64,000 nucleotides of DNA from Cyanobium usitatum str. Tous (GTDB lineage Bacteria > Cyanobacteriota > Cyanobacteriia > PCC-6307 > Cyanobiaceae), in NCBI RefSeq assembly GCF_003011885.1, contig NZ_PXXO01000008.1, positions 56,881-120,880 on the forward strand, given 5' to 3'. Positions 10,194 through 19,850 of the stretch are shown here, in pieces (position 1 is the stretch's first letter; the number at the start of each line of letters is the position of its first letter). The notes under the pieces are model-generated. The model was not told the DNA's origin. It ran no database searches and worked only from the letters and a program-made list of their open reading frames with translations. The position numbers were made by a program, and so were the translations under genes.

Positions 10194-10450
10194 AGGTCGA
10201 GGCGAACGTCCCGTTCAGCTCGCACCTGAACTGGAATCTCCAGGTGGGAGCGACCCAGCATCCGGGGGCCGTCCACCGAAAAGATGCGTGCCTCAATGCC
10301 GAATTCCTTGAAGGCCGTCTCTAGCTCCTGAATCAGGGCTTTTTCAACCTGGGCCTCGGCGTCCACCACCTTGCCGATTAGGCGTCCGCCCAGGCGACCC
10401 AGGCGTTGACGCACCACATCGCGGGCGTTGGTTACCTCAATGACCAGCAC
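10190..10450 (-). CDS. Small conserved hypothetical protein
   Basis: An 86-residue soluble protein that I do not recognise. It has an amphipathic N-terminal region (EVTNARDVVRQRLGRLGG), a helix (EAQVEKALIQELETAFKEF) and a beta-rich C-terminus (IEARIFSVDGPRMLG, HLEIPVQVRAERDV). Composition and codon use match its neighbours. It ends 4 bp into the murJ stop region and lies 24 bp downstream of the DUF3181 gene, so it is probably the last gene of that minus-strand operon. No function proposed. Confidence 0.75.
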   Translation of the reverse strand: MLVIEVTNARDVVRQRLGRLGGRLIGKVVDAEAQVEKALIQELETAFKEFGIEARIFSVDGPRMLGRSHLEIPVQVRAERDVRLDL

Positions 10451-10474
10451 AGCCCGTCGCCAGTTGTCGCAACC

Positions 10475-10765
10475 TTATCGGCAAAACTGCTCCAGCACCT
10501 CTTCGAGATCCCGCAGCTGGCCGGCGGGCATCAGCCGAGCCAGGGGCAGCCGGGTGGAACCGGCGCCGATCGGCACCTGCACCGCCTCAAGGGCCTGGCG
10601 CGCGCACACCTCCGCCCCCTGGTCCAGCCGGGCGGAACATTCGATCGCCAGGGCCTGGGCCAGGCCGGCGTCGCCGAGGTAGAGATGCCAACTGGCTACT
10701 TGCACATAAAGGCGATCTGCCAGGGCCAGTTCCAGTTCTTTGAGGTCCGTGGCGGAGAGGGTCAT
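10475..10765 (-). CDS. DUF3181 family protein
   Basis: A 96-residue all-alpha protein of the cyanobacterial DUF3181 family. Visible blocks are LKELELALADRLYVQVASWHLYLGDAGL (by position about residues 8-35), AIECSARLDQGAEVCARQAL and the C-terminal QLRDLEEVLEQFC. The start ATG overlaps the stop of the upstream 2TM gene by 4 bp, which fixes the start and indicates translational coupling. Function is unknown; no transmembrane segment or signal peptide. Confidence 0.83.
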   Translation of the reverse strand: MTLSATDLKELELALADRLYVQVASWHLYLGDAGLAQALAIECSARLDQGAEVCARQALEAVQVPIGAGSTRLPLARLMPAGQLRDLEEVLEQFCR

Positions 10766-11001
10766 GGCCGGGGGGTTGGACGCAGAACCACTACAGCGCC
10801 AGCGTGAGCCAGCAACACCACCAACCAACCCAGGCTGAGCCAGTTGAGGTGGGCCCAGGGGTGACGCATTTCCTGTACCAACCAGAGGCCACTGTTCAGG
10901 GCGGCGAATAGGGCGGCGTGGAGCGTCAGGTTCACGATCCGTTCGAAGTGCCTGTAAGTGGGGTCTTCGGGGTTGGCGGGGCCGTACCAGCGGATGGGCA
11001 T
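10762..11001 (-). CDS. Two-transmembrane (2TM domain) small protein
   Basis: A 79-residue protein with a short soluble head (RWYGPANPEDPTYRHFERI) and two hydrophobic helices separated by EMRHPWAHLNW, the layout of the 2TM domain family. It is the first gene of a three-gene minus-strand run with DUF3181 (4 bp overlap) and the 86-residue hypothetical gene. Function is unknown; a membrane partner for the DUF3181 protein is conceivable from coupling only. Confidence 0.72.
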   Translation of the reverse strand: MPIRWYGPANPEDPTYRHFERIVNLTLHAALFAALNSGLWLVQEMRHPWAHLNWLSLGWLVVLLAHAGAVVVLRPTPRP

Positions 11002-11065
11002 TGATGGGGAGGCGAGGACGGGGTGTTTGACGGATGGGCCCTCCGTGCGGTGAAAATGGACCCAT

Positions 11066-11139
11066 GCGCTTGTAGCTCAGCGGATTAGAGCATCTGACTA
11101 CGGATCAGAGGGTCGGGAGTTCGAATCTCTCCAGGCGCG
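11066..11139 (+). tRNA. tRNA-Arg (anticodon ACG)
   Basis: A 74-base cloverleaf. The acceptor stem GCGCTTG pairs with CAGGCGC, with one G-U pair. The D arm is AGCTCAGCGGATTAGAGC, the anticodon stem TCTGA/TCAGA encloses loop CTACGGA with anticodon ACG, and the T arm GGGAG/CTCTCC region carries TTCGAAT. The discriminator is G. CCA is not encoded. Anticodon ACG is normally modified to ICG to read CGU, CGC and CGA. Confidence 0.95.
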
Positions 11140-11150
11140 CTTCTTACACA

Positions 11151-11174
11151 AAACCGCTCTAGGGCGGTTTTTTT
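11151..11174 (+). terminator. Rho-independent terminator after tRNA-Arg
   Basis: A seven-base stem AAACCGC/GCGGTTT with a six-base loop, continuing directly into a run of T. It sits 11 bases past the tRNA 3' end and before glyA, so it separates the two transcripts. Confidence 0.85.
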
Positions 11175-11251
11175 GTGGCTTGGCTTCGACATTGAGGTGT
11201 CCGATGCCCGGCTCCGGTCTTTACGATCATCGGACGATTTAACCCTTAACC

Positions 11252-12541
11252 ATGACCAACCCCGGCGGTGCTGCTCTCAACCAGTCCCTAGCTGCCGGGG
11301 ACCCCGCCATCGCCGGGCTGATTGAAAAGGAGCTGCAGCGCCAGGAAACCCATCTGGAGCTGATTGCATCTGAGAACTTCGCCTCCCGAGCTGTGATGGA
11401 GGCGCAGGGCTCGGTGCTCACAAACAAATATGCCGAAGGCCTGCCATCCAAGCGCTACTACGGCGGCTGTGAGCATGTGGATGCGATCGAGGAGCTGGCG
11501 ATTGAGCGGGCCAAGCAGTTGTTTGGTGCCGCCTGGGCCAACGTGCAGCCCCACAGCGGTGCCCAGGCCAACTTCGCGGTGTTCCTGGCCCTGCTGCAGC
11601 CCGGCGACACGATCCTGGGTATGGACCTCAGCCATGGCGGTCACCTCACCCATGGCTCGCCGGTGAACGTGAGCGGCAAGTGGTTCAAGGCCGTGCACTA
11701 CGGCGTGGACCCCGACACCCAGCAGCTCAACTTCGACACCATCCGCCAGCTGGCCCTGGAGCACAAGCCCAAGCTGATCGTGTGCGGCTACTCCGCCTAT
11801 CCCCGCACCATTGATTTCCAGGCCTTCCGCGCCATCGCCGATGAGGTGGGCGCCTACCTGCTGGCCGATATGGCCCACATCGCCGGCCTGGTAGCGGCGG
11901 GTGTGCACCCCAACCCCGTGCCCCATTGCGATGTGGTGACCACCACCACCCACAAGACCCTGAGGGGCCCCCGCGGCGGCCTGATCCTCTGCCGCGATGC
12001 CGAGTTCGGCAAGCAGTTCGACAAGGCCGTTTTCCCCGGCAGCCAGGGCGGTCCGCTTGAGCACGTGATCGCCGCCAAGGCGGTGGCCTTTGGTGAGGCC
12101 CTACAGCCCTGCTTCCGCGTCTACAGCCAGCAGGTGGTTGCCAACGCCCAAGCCCTCGCCGAGCGCATCCAGGAGCGCGGCATCGCCGTGGTGAGCGGCG
12201 GCACCGACAACCACATCGTGCTGCTGGATCTGCGCGGCATCGGCATGACCGGCAAGGTGGCTGACCTGCTGGTGAGTGATGTGCACATCACCGCCAACAA
12301 GAACACGGTGCCCTTCGATCCCCAGTCGCCCTTCGTGACCAGCGGCCTGCGCCTGGGCACCGCTGCCTGCACCACCCGCGGCTTTGACGAGGCCGCCTTC
12401 CGCGAGGTGGCCGATGTGATTGCCGATCGCCTGCTCAATCCCGAAGACAGCACCATTGAGCAGCGCTGCCGCGATCGGGTTGCGGCTCTCTGTGAGCGCT
12501 TCCCGCTTTATTCAGCAGCGCGTGAGCTTCAGCACGCTTGA
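11252..12541 (+). CDS. glyA: Serine hydroxymethyltransferase
   Basis: A 429-residue PLP enzyme converting serine and tetrahydrofolate to glycine and 5,10-methylene-THF, the one-carbon supply for purH and for the photorespiratory glycine cycle. Motifs include [11 protein letters not shown] near the N-terminus, [17 protein letters not shown], the PLP-lysine motif [13 protein letters not shown] and the C-terminal [15 protein letters not shown]. The start ATG lies 78 bp after the tRNA-Arg terminator; an AAC-rich leader precedes it. Normal length. Confidence 0.96.
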   Translation: MTNPGGAALNQSLAAGDPAIAGLIEKELQRQETHLELIASENFASRAVMEAQGSVLTNKYAEGLPSKRYYGGCEHVDAIEELAIERAKQLFGAAWANVQPHSGAQANFAVFLALLQPGDTILGMDLSHGGHLTHGSPVNVSGKWFKAVHYGVDPDTQQLNFDTIRQLALEHKPKLIVCGYSAYPRTIDFQAFRAIADEVGAYLLADMAHIAGLVAAGVHPNPVPHCDVVTTTTHKTLRGPRGGLILCRDAEFGKQFDKAVFPGSQGGPLEHVIAAKAVAFGEALQPCFRVYSQQVVANAQALAERIQERGIAVVSGGTDNHIVLLDLRGIGMTGKVADLLVSDVHITANKNTVPFDPQSPFVTSGLRLGTAACTTRGFDEAAFREVADVIADRLLNPEDSTIEQRCRDRVAALCERFPLYSAARELQHA

Positions 12542-12605
12542 TCCACTTCAACGCCCGTAAGGTGGGTGCTGAAGGCCATTTTTCGGCTTGCTTCGGTCTG
12601 GTTCA

Positions 12606-13703
12606 GTGACCCTCGCCTACAGCCCCAACGCGGCCGCCTTGCTCACCTTTGCCGTGGCTGCTCTGTGCACGGCTTTGGTGGTGCCAGTGGTACGCCGGCT
12701 CGGCCTGCGCTGGGGATTGGTGGATGCTCCCGATTCCCGCAAGCAGCACACCTCTCCCATGGTGCGCCTTGGAGGGGTCGGCATTGTTATCGCCTTTAGT
12801 GCAGCCCTGGGTCTCACCTGGGCCTTGGGAGGGTTCGCCAACCTTCCCGCTGAAAAGGACCAGTTGATCTGGACCACCCTGGCTGGAGCCCTTTGCTTTT
12901 TCTTGATCGGGCTGGCAGATGATCTCTATGCTCTGCCGCCCCTGCCCCGTTTGGCCGGCCAGTTGGCCATTTCGATGGTTGCTTGGAACGAGGGTGTGCG
13001 CATCGGCAACATCGAGATCCCCATGGGCTGGTGGGGAGGCTCTGATCTGCTGCTGCCATTGCCAGATTGGCTCAGCCTGCTGGCAACGGTGATCTGGTTG
13101 GTGGGTATCACCAACGCCATCAACTGGCTTGATGGTCTCGATGGTCTGGCGGCGGGCGTGAGCGGTATCGCTGCAGTGGGTTTGTTGTCGGTGAGTTTCA
13201 GCCTGCATCAGCCGGCTGCAGGCCTGCTGGCCGCGGCGCTGGCGGGCAGCTGCCTCGGTTTCCTGCGGCACAACTTCAACCCTGCCCGCATCTTCATGGG
13301 CGACGGCGGCTCCTATTTTTTGGGCTTTGCCTTGGCGGCGATCAGCATTGTCGGCCCGGCCAAGGGGCTCACCAGCGTGAGCCTGCTACTACCGCTTCTG
13401 ATCCTGTCGCTGCCCTTGGCCGACATGTCGGCAGTGATCATGGGGCGCCTCAGCGAAGGCCACTCGCCCTTCTATCCCGATCGGCGCCACCTCCACCACC
13501 GGCTGCTGAGGACGGGACTGAGCCATCGCCGCACCGTGTTGCTTATTTATGCCTTCACCCAGTGGTTGGGCTCCCTGGCCCTGGTGCTGGTGAATGCTGA
13601 ATTGCGCTTCCTCTGGCTAGCCCTGGCTACTGCGGTGCTGATCTGGGTGCTGGTTAGCACTCGCCGGGCCCTGCAGCAGCCTGCGGCCACCCGGGAGCTG
13701 TGA
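12606..13703 (+). CDS. MraY/WecA-family undecaprenyl-phosphate sugar-1-phosphate transferase
   Basis: A 365-residue polytopic enzyme that starts a lipid-linked glycan by moving GlcNAc-1-P or a similar sugar phosphate onto undecaprenyl phosphate. Landmarks are [12 protein letters not shown] in the first cytoplasmic loop, [42 protein letters not shown] and [17 protein letters not shown], the WecA/TagO rather than MraY pattern. About 11 helices. GTG was chosen as start; an in-frame TTG six codons upstream is possible. Only 4 bases separate it from cinA. Likely initiates O-antigen or other surface polysaccharide. Confidence 0.88.
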   Translation: MTLAYSPNAAALLTFAVAALCTALVVPVVRRLGLRWGLVDAPDSRKQHTSPMVRLGGVGIVIAFSAALGLTWALGGFANLPAEKDQLIWTTLAGALCFFLIGLADDLYALPPLPRLAGQLAISMVAWNEGVRIGNIEIPMGWWGGSDLLLPLPDWLSLLATVIWLVGITNAINWLDGLDGLAAGVSGIAAVGLLSVSFSLHQPAAGLLAAALAGSCLGFLRHNFNPARIFMGDGGSYFLGFALAAISIVGPAKGLTSVSLLLPLLILSLPLADMSAVIMGRLSEGHSPFYPDRRHLHHRLLRTGLSHRRTVLLIYAFTQWLGSLALVLVNAELRFLWLALATAVLIWVLVSTRRALQQPAATREL

Positions 13704-13707
13704 GGCT

Positions 13708-14988
13708 GTGAGCGCCGAGATTCTCTGCATCGGCACCGAGCTGCTGCTTGGCAACATCACCAATGGCAATGCCCGCTGGTTGGCGGAGCAGCTGGCGGCC
13801 CTGGGCATCGCCCACCAGCGCCAGAGCGTGGTTGGTGACAACCGCACGCGTCTGATGGCAGCGGTGCGGGAAGTGGCAGGTCGCTGCCGGGTGTTGATCA
13901 CAACCGGAGGCCTCGGCCCGACCCCAGACGACCTCACCACAGAAGCCATCGCTGCTGCCTTTGACACGCCCCTGGTGGAGCACCCAGAGATCTGGGCTGA
14001 CATCCAGGCCCGTATCGGCGCGCGCGGCCGTTTCTGTTCCCCAAGTAACCGCAAGCAGGCATTTCTGCCCGCAGGGGCGGCGGTGTTGCCAAATCCCACC
14101 GGCACCGCCCCCGGCATGATCTGGACCCCGCCTGCGGCCCCGGGCATTCAGCCAGGTTTCACGGTGCTCACTTTCCCTGGTGTGCCAAGCGAAATGGAGG
14201 CGATGTGGTTTGCCACCGCAGAGCCATGGCTGCGCTCAGCTGGTTTGGCGGATGGGGTGTTCGCCAGTCGCATGTTGCGCTTTTGGGGCGTTTCCGAGTC
14301 GGCTCTGGCTGAGCAGATGGCCGATCTGCTGGCCCTAGAAAACCCAACTGTGGCTCCCTACGCCGGCGCCGGTGAAGTGAAGCTGCGCCTCACGGCCAGG
14401 GCAGGCAGCGTTGCTGAAGCCCAGATCCTGCTGGCTCCGCTTGAGGCGCAGATCCGGGTCCGCTCCGGAAGGGCCTGCTTCGGCGTCGATGACGACAGTC
14501 TGGCCAGTGTGGTGCTTGAGCAGATGCGCCGCCGCGGTGAGACGATGGCTGTAGCTGAGAGCTGTACTGGCGGGGGGCTGGGGGCGGCCCTGGCGGCGGT
14601 GCCCGGAGCCTCTGATGGCTTTGTTGGTGGCGTGATTGCCTACGCCAACTCGATTAAGCAGGCCTTGCTTGGCGTGCCGCAGGCGCTGCTTGAGAGCCAA
14701 GGCGCCGTGAGCGATTCGGTGGCTATCGCCATGGCTGAGGGCGCTCGCCGAGCAACTGGTGCCACCTGGGCAATTGCTGTGACCGGCATCGCTGGCCCGG
14801 GGGGTGGCAGCACTGAGAAGCCGGTGGGACTTGTGCATATCGCCATCGCCGGCCCTGATGGTTGCAGCAGCGAGGCAGTGCGCTTTGGCGCCACGCGCGG
14901 CCGGGTCTGGATCCAGCGCTTGACGAGCGGTGAAGCGCTTAATCGCTTGCGCCTGCGGCTGGCCGACTGCCCCGGGGCGCAGCTTTAG
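13708..14988 (+). CDS. cinA: CinA family nicotinamide-nucleotide amidohydrolase
   Basis: A 426-residue two-domain protein. Residues 1-170 are a MoCF-biosynthesis-like COG1058 domain ([26 protein letters not shown]). The C-terminal 160 residues are the CinA amidohydrolase domain ([46 protein letters not shown]). The family deamidates NMN in pyridine nucleotide salvage and is often linked to competence. The GTG start is set by immediate homology ([10 protein letters not shown]) and the stop of the preceding gene four bases upstream. Confidence 0.94.
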   Translation: MSAEILCIGTELLLGNITNGNARWLAEQLAALGIAHQRQSVVGDNRTRLMAAVREVAGRCRVLITTGGLGPTPDDLTTEAIAAAFDTPLVEHPEIWADIQARIGARGRFCSPSNRKQAFLPAGAAVLPNPTGTAPGMIWTPPAAPGIQPGFTVLTFPGVPSEMEAMWFATAEPWLRSAGLADGVFASRMLRFWGVSESALAEQMADLLALENPTVAPYAGAGEVKLRLTARAGSVAEAQILLAPLEAQIRVRSGRACFGVDDDSLASVVLEQMRRRGETMAVAESCTGGGLGAALAAVPGASDGFVGGVIAYANSIKQALLGVPQALLESQGAVSDSVAIAMAEGARRATGATWAIAVTGIAGPGGGSTEKPVGLVHIAIAGPDGCSSEAVRFGATRGRVWIQRLTSGEALNRLRLRLADCPGAQL

Positions 14989-15016
14989 GCTTAAGCCTCA
15001 GTTGAACGGACCTTGC

Positions 15017-16432
15017 GTGAGTGCCGGCACCCTCTACGACAAGGTCTGGGATCTGCATCGGGTGGCCCAGTTGCCTGGCGGCTCCACCCAGTTGTTTATC
15101 GGTTTGCACCTGATTCATGAGGTGACCAGCCCCCAGGCCTTTGCAGCCTTGAAAGATTTGGGCCTACCGGTGCGACTCCCCGAGCGCACCGTGGCCACGG
15201 TTGATCACATCGTGCCCACCACCTCCCAGGCGCGCCCCTTCGCTGATCCCCTGGCTGAGGAGATGCTCGCCACCCTCGAGCGCAACTGCAGCGACTACGG
15301 CATCCCTTTGCATGGCCTCGGCAGCGGCCGCCAGGGAATCGTGCATGTGATTGCCCCCGAATTGGGCCTCACCCAGCCGGGTATGACCGTCGCCTGCGGC
15401 GACTCTCACACCTCCACTCACGGGGCGTTTGGGGCGATTGCCTTTGGCATTGGCACCAGCCAGGTGCGCGATGTGCTGGCCAGCCAGAGCCTGTCGATGG
15501 GCAAGCTCAAGGTGCGGAGGATTTGGGTTGGGGGTCAGCTGCAGCCCGGCGTCTATGCCAAGGACTTGGTGTTGCACATCATCCGGGTGTTGGGTGTCAA
15601 AGGTGGTGTGGGCTACGCCTACGAATTCGCCGGTCCAGCCATCGATGCTTTGACGATGGAGGAGCGCATGACCCTCTGCAACATGGCAATCGAGGGCGGT
15701 GCCCGCTGCGGCTACGTCAACCCAGACGCCGTTACCTTTGCCTACCTGCAAGGCCGGCCCTATGCCCCCAAGGCTCAAGCCTGGGAGCGGGCCGTGGCCT
15801 GGTGGCGTGGCCTGGCTAGTGGTGCAGACGCAGTTTTTGACGACGAGGTGCGCTTCGATGCTGCGGCCATTGCGCCGACAGTCACCTGGGGGATCACCCC
15901 CGGCCAGGGCATCGGCGTTGATGAAACGGTGCCAACCTTGGAGCAGACAGAGCCGGATGAGCGGCCCTTGGCCCAGGAGGCCTACCGCTACATGGATCTC
16001 CAGCCCGGCACTCCGATTGCAGGCACAGCGGTGGATGTTTGCTTCATTGGCAGCTGCACCAATGGGCGCCTGTCCGATTTGCAGGCGGCTGCGGCGGTGG
16101 CCAAGGGGCGCCATGTGGCTCCGGGCATCAAGGCCTTTGTCGTGCCTGGCTCTGAACAGGTAGCGGCGGCTGCGGAAGCTGAAGGGCTTGACCAGGTGTT
16201 TAGGGAGGCTGGCTTTGAGTGGCGTGAGCCTGGCTGCTCGATGTGCCTGGCCATGAATCCAGACCGGCTTGAGGGCCGCCAGATCAGCGCTAGTTCAAGT
16301 AATCGCAACTTCAAGGGTCGCCAGGGCTCGGCTACCGGCCGCACCCTGCTGATGAGTCCGGCGATGGTGGCTGCGGCCGCAATTGCCGGCAAAGTCTGTG
16401 ATGTGCGCCAGATGATTAACACCACGCCATGA
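15017..16432 (+). CDS. leuC: 3-isopropylmalate dehydratase large subunit
   Basis: A 471-residue aconitase-family large subunit for leucine synthesis. Fe-S cysteines are visible in [13 protein letters not shown] and [10 protein letters not shown]. Other motifs are [28 protein letters not shown] and [12 protein letters not shown]. The start is the GTG giving [12 protein letters not shown], the standard N-terminus, 28 bp after cinA. It overlaps leuD by 4 bp, indicating co-translation of the two subunits. Confidence 0.96.
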   Translation: MSAGTLYDKVWDLHRVAQLPGGSTQLFIGLHLIHEVTSPQAFAALKDLGLPVRLPERTVATVDHIVPTTSQARPFADPLAEEMLATLERNCSDYGIPLHGLGSGRQGIVHVIAPELGLTQPGMTVACGDSHTSTHGAFGAIAFGIGTSQVRDVLASQSLSMGKLKVRRIWVGGQLQPGVYAKDLVLHIIRVLGVKGGVGYAYEFAGPAIDALTMEERMTLCNMAIEGGARCGYVNPDAVTFAYLQGRPYAPKAQAWERAVAWWRGLASGADAVFDDEVRFDAAAIAPTVTWGITPGQGIGVDETVPTLEQTEPDERPLAQEAYRYMDLQPGTPIAGTAVDVCFIGSCTNGRLSDLQAAAAVAKGRHVAPGIKAFVVPGSEQVAAAAEAEGLDQVFREAGFEWREPGCSMCLAMNPDRLEGRQISASSSNRNFKGRQGSATGRTLLMSPAMVAAAAIAGKVCDVRQMINTTP

Positions 16433-17055
16433 CCGCGGCCATGACCACCTCCAGCTTTCCCTTTGGCCCTGTCTCGGCTGTGCGCGGGCGCGCAGTTGTC
16501 ATCGCCGGCGACGACATTGACACCGACCGAATCATTCCAGCCCGCTTTCTTAAGTGCGTCACTTTTGACGGGCTCGGTGAGCAGGTGTTTGCCGATGATC
16601 GGGCCGAGCTCTCTGGGGAGCATCCCTTCGATCGAGCAGAGCTGCAGGGAGCCTCTGTGCTGGTTGTGAACCGCAACTTTGGCTGTGGCTCAAGTCGTGA
16701 GCATGCTCCCCAGGCGTTGATGCGCTGGGGCATCCGGGCGCTGGTGGGGGAAAGCTTTGCTGAGATCTTCTATGGCAACTGTCTGGCCTTGGGAATCCCC
16801 TGTTTCACCGCATCCCACGCCAGCGTGCTGAGTCTGCAAGAGGCGCTGATCGCCGATAATTACCAAGAGCTGAGCTTGTCGCTGGCTACGGCCTCCTTGG
16901 AAAACTCCCAGGGCCAGCTTTGGCAGCTAGAACTCCAGTCCGGTCCCCAGCAGATGCTGGCTTCTGGGCAATGGGATGCCACCTCCCAGTTGCTGGCTAA
17001 CGACGGCGAGCTGGCTCGCACTGCTGCATCGTTGCCTTACATCAACGGCTTCTAG
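16429..17055 (+). CDS. leuD: 3-isopropylmalate dehydratase small subunit
   Basis: A 208-residue small subunit partnering LeuC. The swivel-domain motifs [16 protein letters not shown] and [17 protein letters not shown] are intact. The first ATG overlaps the leuC stop (ATGA); a second ATG four codons on (MTTSSF) is an alternative start. The 3' end overlaps the convergent DUF3769 gene by 14 bp. Confidence 0.96.
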   Translation: MTAAMTTSSFPFGPVSAVRGRAVVIAGDDIDTDRIIPARFLKCVTFDGLGEQVFADDRAELSGEHPFDRAELQGASVLVVNRNFGCGSSREHAPQALMRWGIRALVGESFAEIFYGNCLALGIPCFTASHASVLSLQEALIADNYQELSLSLATASLENSQGQLWQLELQSGPQQMLASGQWDATSQLLANDGELARTAASLPYINGF

Positions 17056-19477
17056 GTCTGGGCACGAAGGGTGTGCCGCTGCCAGTGAAGTTGAAGTCGT
17101 TGAGTTTGACGCGGATGCCGCCAATGCCGTCGTAGGGGCTGTAGTAGACACCAACCTCGTAGGAGCGGCGTTGCAGTTTCAACTCCACATAGGAATAGGA
17201 GGCATCGCCGTAGAACTCGGAACCATCGTCGATGTTGAAGGTGGCACCAGCTTCCAGCACAATTGGACCATAGATCTGTTGGGCTGCTTGAAAGCTAAGG
17301 GTGCGTAGATCTACCGTGCGATCAAAGCCAAAGGGGCTGGCTCCATTTAAAAAGGTGCCGGCGATTGAGGCGGAGAAGCGGGTGTAATCGAATACGGGTC
17401 GATCAAACTGCCCCAGCGTGAACGAAGGTCCGCCCCACAGGGTGAGGGTGTTCTGGTTTGCTCCATCGCTATAAGTGGCTGCATAGCCACTGGCTCCGAA
17501 GTTGATTCCCAGGCCTGGTACTACCGGCACAGGTGCATAGCGCAAGCCCCGCTTGGGATCTTCGCTGGCGTCAAGGGCAGAGCCCTGCCAGAGCTGCAGA
17601 GTGGTGCTTGCTGCCAGGTTGGCATAGCTACGCCATAGCGTGTCTAGCGTATCTGTCTCAAAAAGCTCGGCTTGGTAGGACCCTGATTGGACTGCCCAGT
17701 TGAGATTGACTGGCGCAAAGAAGGGGGATTTGCGAGAGGTTTCTGGATTTTTGTACTGGTTTAATAGCGCATTTCCCGCTAGATTGGCGCCATAGGAGTA
17801 AACTACTGTTTGTAGTCCAAGGCTGCCATTGTAAATCCGCTCTCGGTATGAGCCAAATAAGCTGGCATTGGCGCTTGAATGGCCGGGCAGGCTCAAGGGA
17901 GCTGTCAGGCTTGTAGTGCTACGGGTCCCGGCTTTGAAATTATCAGGATTGAAGGTAGATAGGCTGGCTTCGGCATTCAGAGAGAGCCAGCCTATGGGCA
18001 GATTGAGTGCCGCCAGCAGGCCGAACGTGTCACCAAGCTTGGCTGTCTGTTCGCTGCCGGGGCTGGCCAGATTTTGTCCGGGAAGGGCGTAACTACTGGT
18101 GCGTCCTTCTATAGCCCGCTGCAAATTCAGCTGGGGTTGGAGCCGCAAGCTTCCCCGTTGGCCCAGCTTGATTAGCTCCAGGTTGTAGCCGAGAAAAAAC
18201 CCATCGCGATCTTTTTTGTCGGTGTCGAAAGCAAGCCGAGCCTCCTCAGCGCCGATTGTTGTGTTGGTAATCGCCGGCAGAGAGATCTTGCCGTCCAGCA
18301 GTATCTGAGTGCTGCGGCTATTGATACGGGTTGCACCTCGCCCATCCATTACGGCCACCACTTTGTGGGCCAGAATCCATGACGCTGCTGGTGTGAAAGG
18401 GTCATTGGTGAAGGCGAGCTGCTCGGCAGTCCAGCGGTTGCCTCGGATTTGGATTTGGGCTCCTTGAAAGCGGATTCTGCTGATCGTGCCTTTTTTGTCT
18501 TTAGGTGGGCGGTAGTCCTGTCCTTTGCTATTGAGCGAGTCGGTGGTATCGATTACTGCAGCCAGATCAAGCTTTAAGCGGATGCTCCAGCTCTGCTGGA
18601 AAGCAACATCACTGACTTTTGAATCCACCTCTGGTAGCTGCCCAATTTCAAGTGCTTTGGTAGTAGAGATGCTGGGGTTTTGCGTTGATTGTCCCTGCTG
18701 CGGGCCGCCTGCCTGGGGGGGGCCGAAAGCAACTGATTCCAGTGCCCTACTTAGAGATAGAGCTGGGGTGGAGAGCTCACTGCCAGGGCAGCCGGCTGGC
18801 GCTGGCATGGTGGGCAGGCTGCTGCGACCTGGTGGCAACACCCGCACCAGCGTTCTATTGGCAGGATCTGCGCTGAGTGGCGGACAGGCAAACGCTGGTT
18901 GGCTGAAGTCAGACGGCTGACCGTTAGTTTTGGCGTTGGGATCTGGGGAGTTGACCTCTTTAAAATTGACTTCTTTCGAACTGATTTCTTTAGAAGTGAC
19001 CCCTTGAGAATTGATGTCCCGGGCAAGGGTGTCCTGCTCGATAACGCCATAGACGTCGTCAAGTTCGCCGCTGCCTTCTAGTTCGCTGTAGCGCAGACGG
19101 CTTGCTTGCAGGTATTGATCTCCTTTGGTCAGGCGAATTTGCCCGCTGGCGTAGACACTGCGGCTGGCTTCTGCCATTTCGACTCGATCTGCCAGCAGGC
19201 GCCAGCCATTGAAGCGGGCTTCTACGTTGCCGGTGGCAACAAACCGGCCCAGTTGCTGGTCGTAGCCTTGCTGATCGGCCTTGATTACAGCAAAGTTGGG
19301 AGCAGGAATAACTGAACTAGAGGCTTTGACTGCCCCAGGCTGGCTGGGAATATCACCTGCCAGAGCCTCTGGAGCGAATAGGACGGATAGGCAAGCAGCT
19401 GTTAATAGTTGGTGAGCGAGCCTTTTTAAAGGCGATTTCCCCAGAGGCACTCGGTGGGAATTGCCAGCCAAATCCAT
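17042..19477 (-). CDS. LptD-like outer-membrane protein (DUF3769)
   Basis: An 811-residue protein with an N-terminal signal segment ending near SVLFAPEALAGD, an OstA/LptA-like periplasmic domain (about 60-150: RFVATGNVEARFNGWRLLADRVE, VYASGQIRLTKGDQYLQ), a low-complexity linker and a C-terminal beta-barrel rich in alternating polar/hydrophobic strands and ending [15 protein letters not shown]. This is the cyanobacterial counterpart of the LPS-assembly protein LptD. The linker at about residues 150-180 contains tandem SKE/NFKE-type units. Stop overlaps leuD by 14 bp on the opposite strand. Substrate transport is inferred from the family, not shown. Confidence 0.85.
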   Translation of the reverse strand: MDLAGNSHRVPLGKSPLKRLAHQLLTAACLSVLFAPEALAGDIPSQPGAVKASSSVIPAPNFAVIKADQQGYDQQLGRFVATGNVEARFNGWRLLADRVEMAEASRSVYASGQIRLTKGDQYLQASRLRYSELEGSGELDDVYGVIEQDTLARDINSQGVTSKEISSKEVNFKEVNSPDPNAKTNGQPSDFSQPAFACPPLSADPANRTLVRVLPPGRSSLPTMPAPAGCPGSELSTPALSLSRALESVAFGPPQAGGPQQGQSTQNPSISTTKALEIGQLPEVDSKVSDVAFQQSWSIRLKLDLAAVIDTTDSLNSKGQDYRPPKDKKGTISRIRFQGAQIQIRGNRWTAEQLAFTNDPFTPAASWILAHKVVAVMDGRGATRINSRSTQILLDGKISLPAITNTTIGAEEARLAFDTDKKDRDGFFLGYNLELIKLGQRGSLRLQPQLNLQRAIEGRTSSYALPGQNLASPGSEQTAKLGDTFGLLAALNLPIGWLSLNAEASLSTFNPDNFKAGTRSTTSLTAPLSLPGHSSANASLFGSYRERIYNGSLGLQTVVYSYGANLAGNALLNQYKNPETSRKSPFFAPVNLNWAVQSGSYQAELFETDTLDTLWRSYANLAASTTLQLWQGSALDASEDPKRGLRYAPVPVVPGLGINFGASGYAATYSDGANQNTLTLWGGPSFTLGQFDRPVFDYTRFSASIAGTFLNGASPFGFDRTVDLRTLSFQAAQQIYGPIVLEAGATFNIDDGSEFYGDASYSYVELKLQRRSYEVGVYYSPYDGIGGIRVKLNDFNFTGSGTPFVPRPRSR

Positions 19478-19616
19478 CAGCCCTTAAGACCTTCTTGAGC
19501 CCGAAGTGTTGAAGGAAGCGTGTCTGAAATTGGCACGATTAAATCAGGCGCAGCAGGTCCTTTTGGGGATCATCCCACAAACAGAATCAGGATCTTGCTT
19601 GCCTAGTGCCAGCTGA

Positions 19617-19736
19617 TCAATCTTCCAGGTCTTTACGGCTCGGGGTGCGGCTGGGGTCGCTGGCCAAAAAGCCGAACACAAAGATCCCAATAAAGAAGAA
19701 GACGACCGAATAAACCGAGATCTTGAGGGCGAGCAT
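19617..19736 (-). CDS. psbI: Photosystem II reaction center protein I
   Basis: A 39-residue single-helix subunit of the photosystem II core, bound next to D1 and CP43. The sequence begins [17 protein letters not shown] and ends with the characteristic [19 protein letters not shown], matching PsbI along its whole length. Very short genes like this are easily missed. It is divergent from the alpha-mannosidase gene (114 bp between) and follows the DUF3769 gene on the same strand with a 139 bp gap. Confidence 0.95.
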   Translation of the reverse strand: MLALKISVYSVVFFFIGIFVFGFLASDPSRTPSRKDLED

Positions 19737-19850
19737 GGTTCGGCCTTGGGGAATGGCGAGCGGGTGACAGGGAGTGACAGGCGCGTTGAAGGGCCTAGTC
19801 GACCCCGCAGCTGCGGGATCATCCTATGGGACTCGGCTTGCCATCCAACG

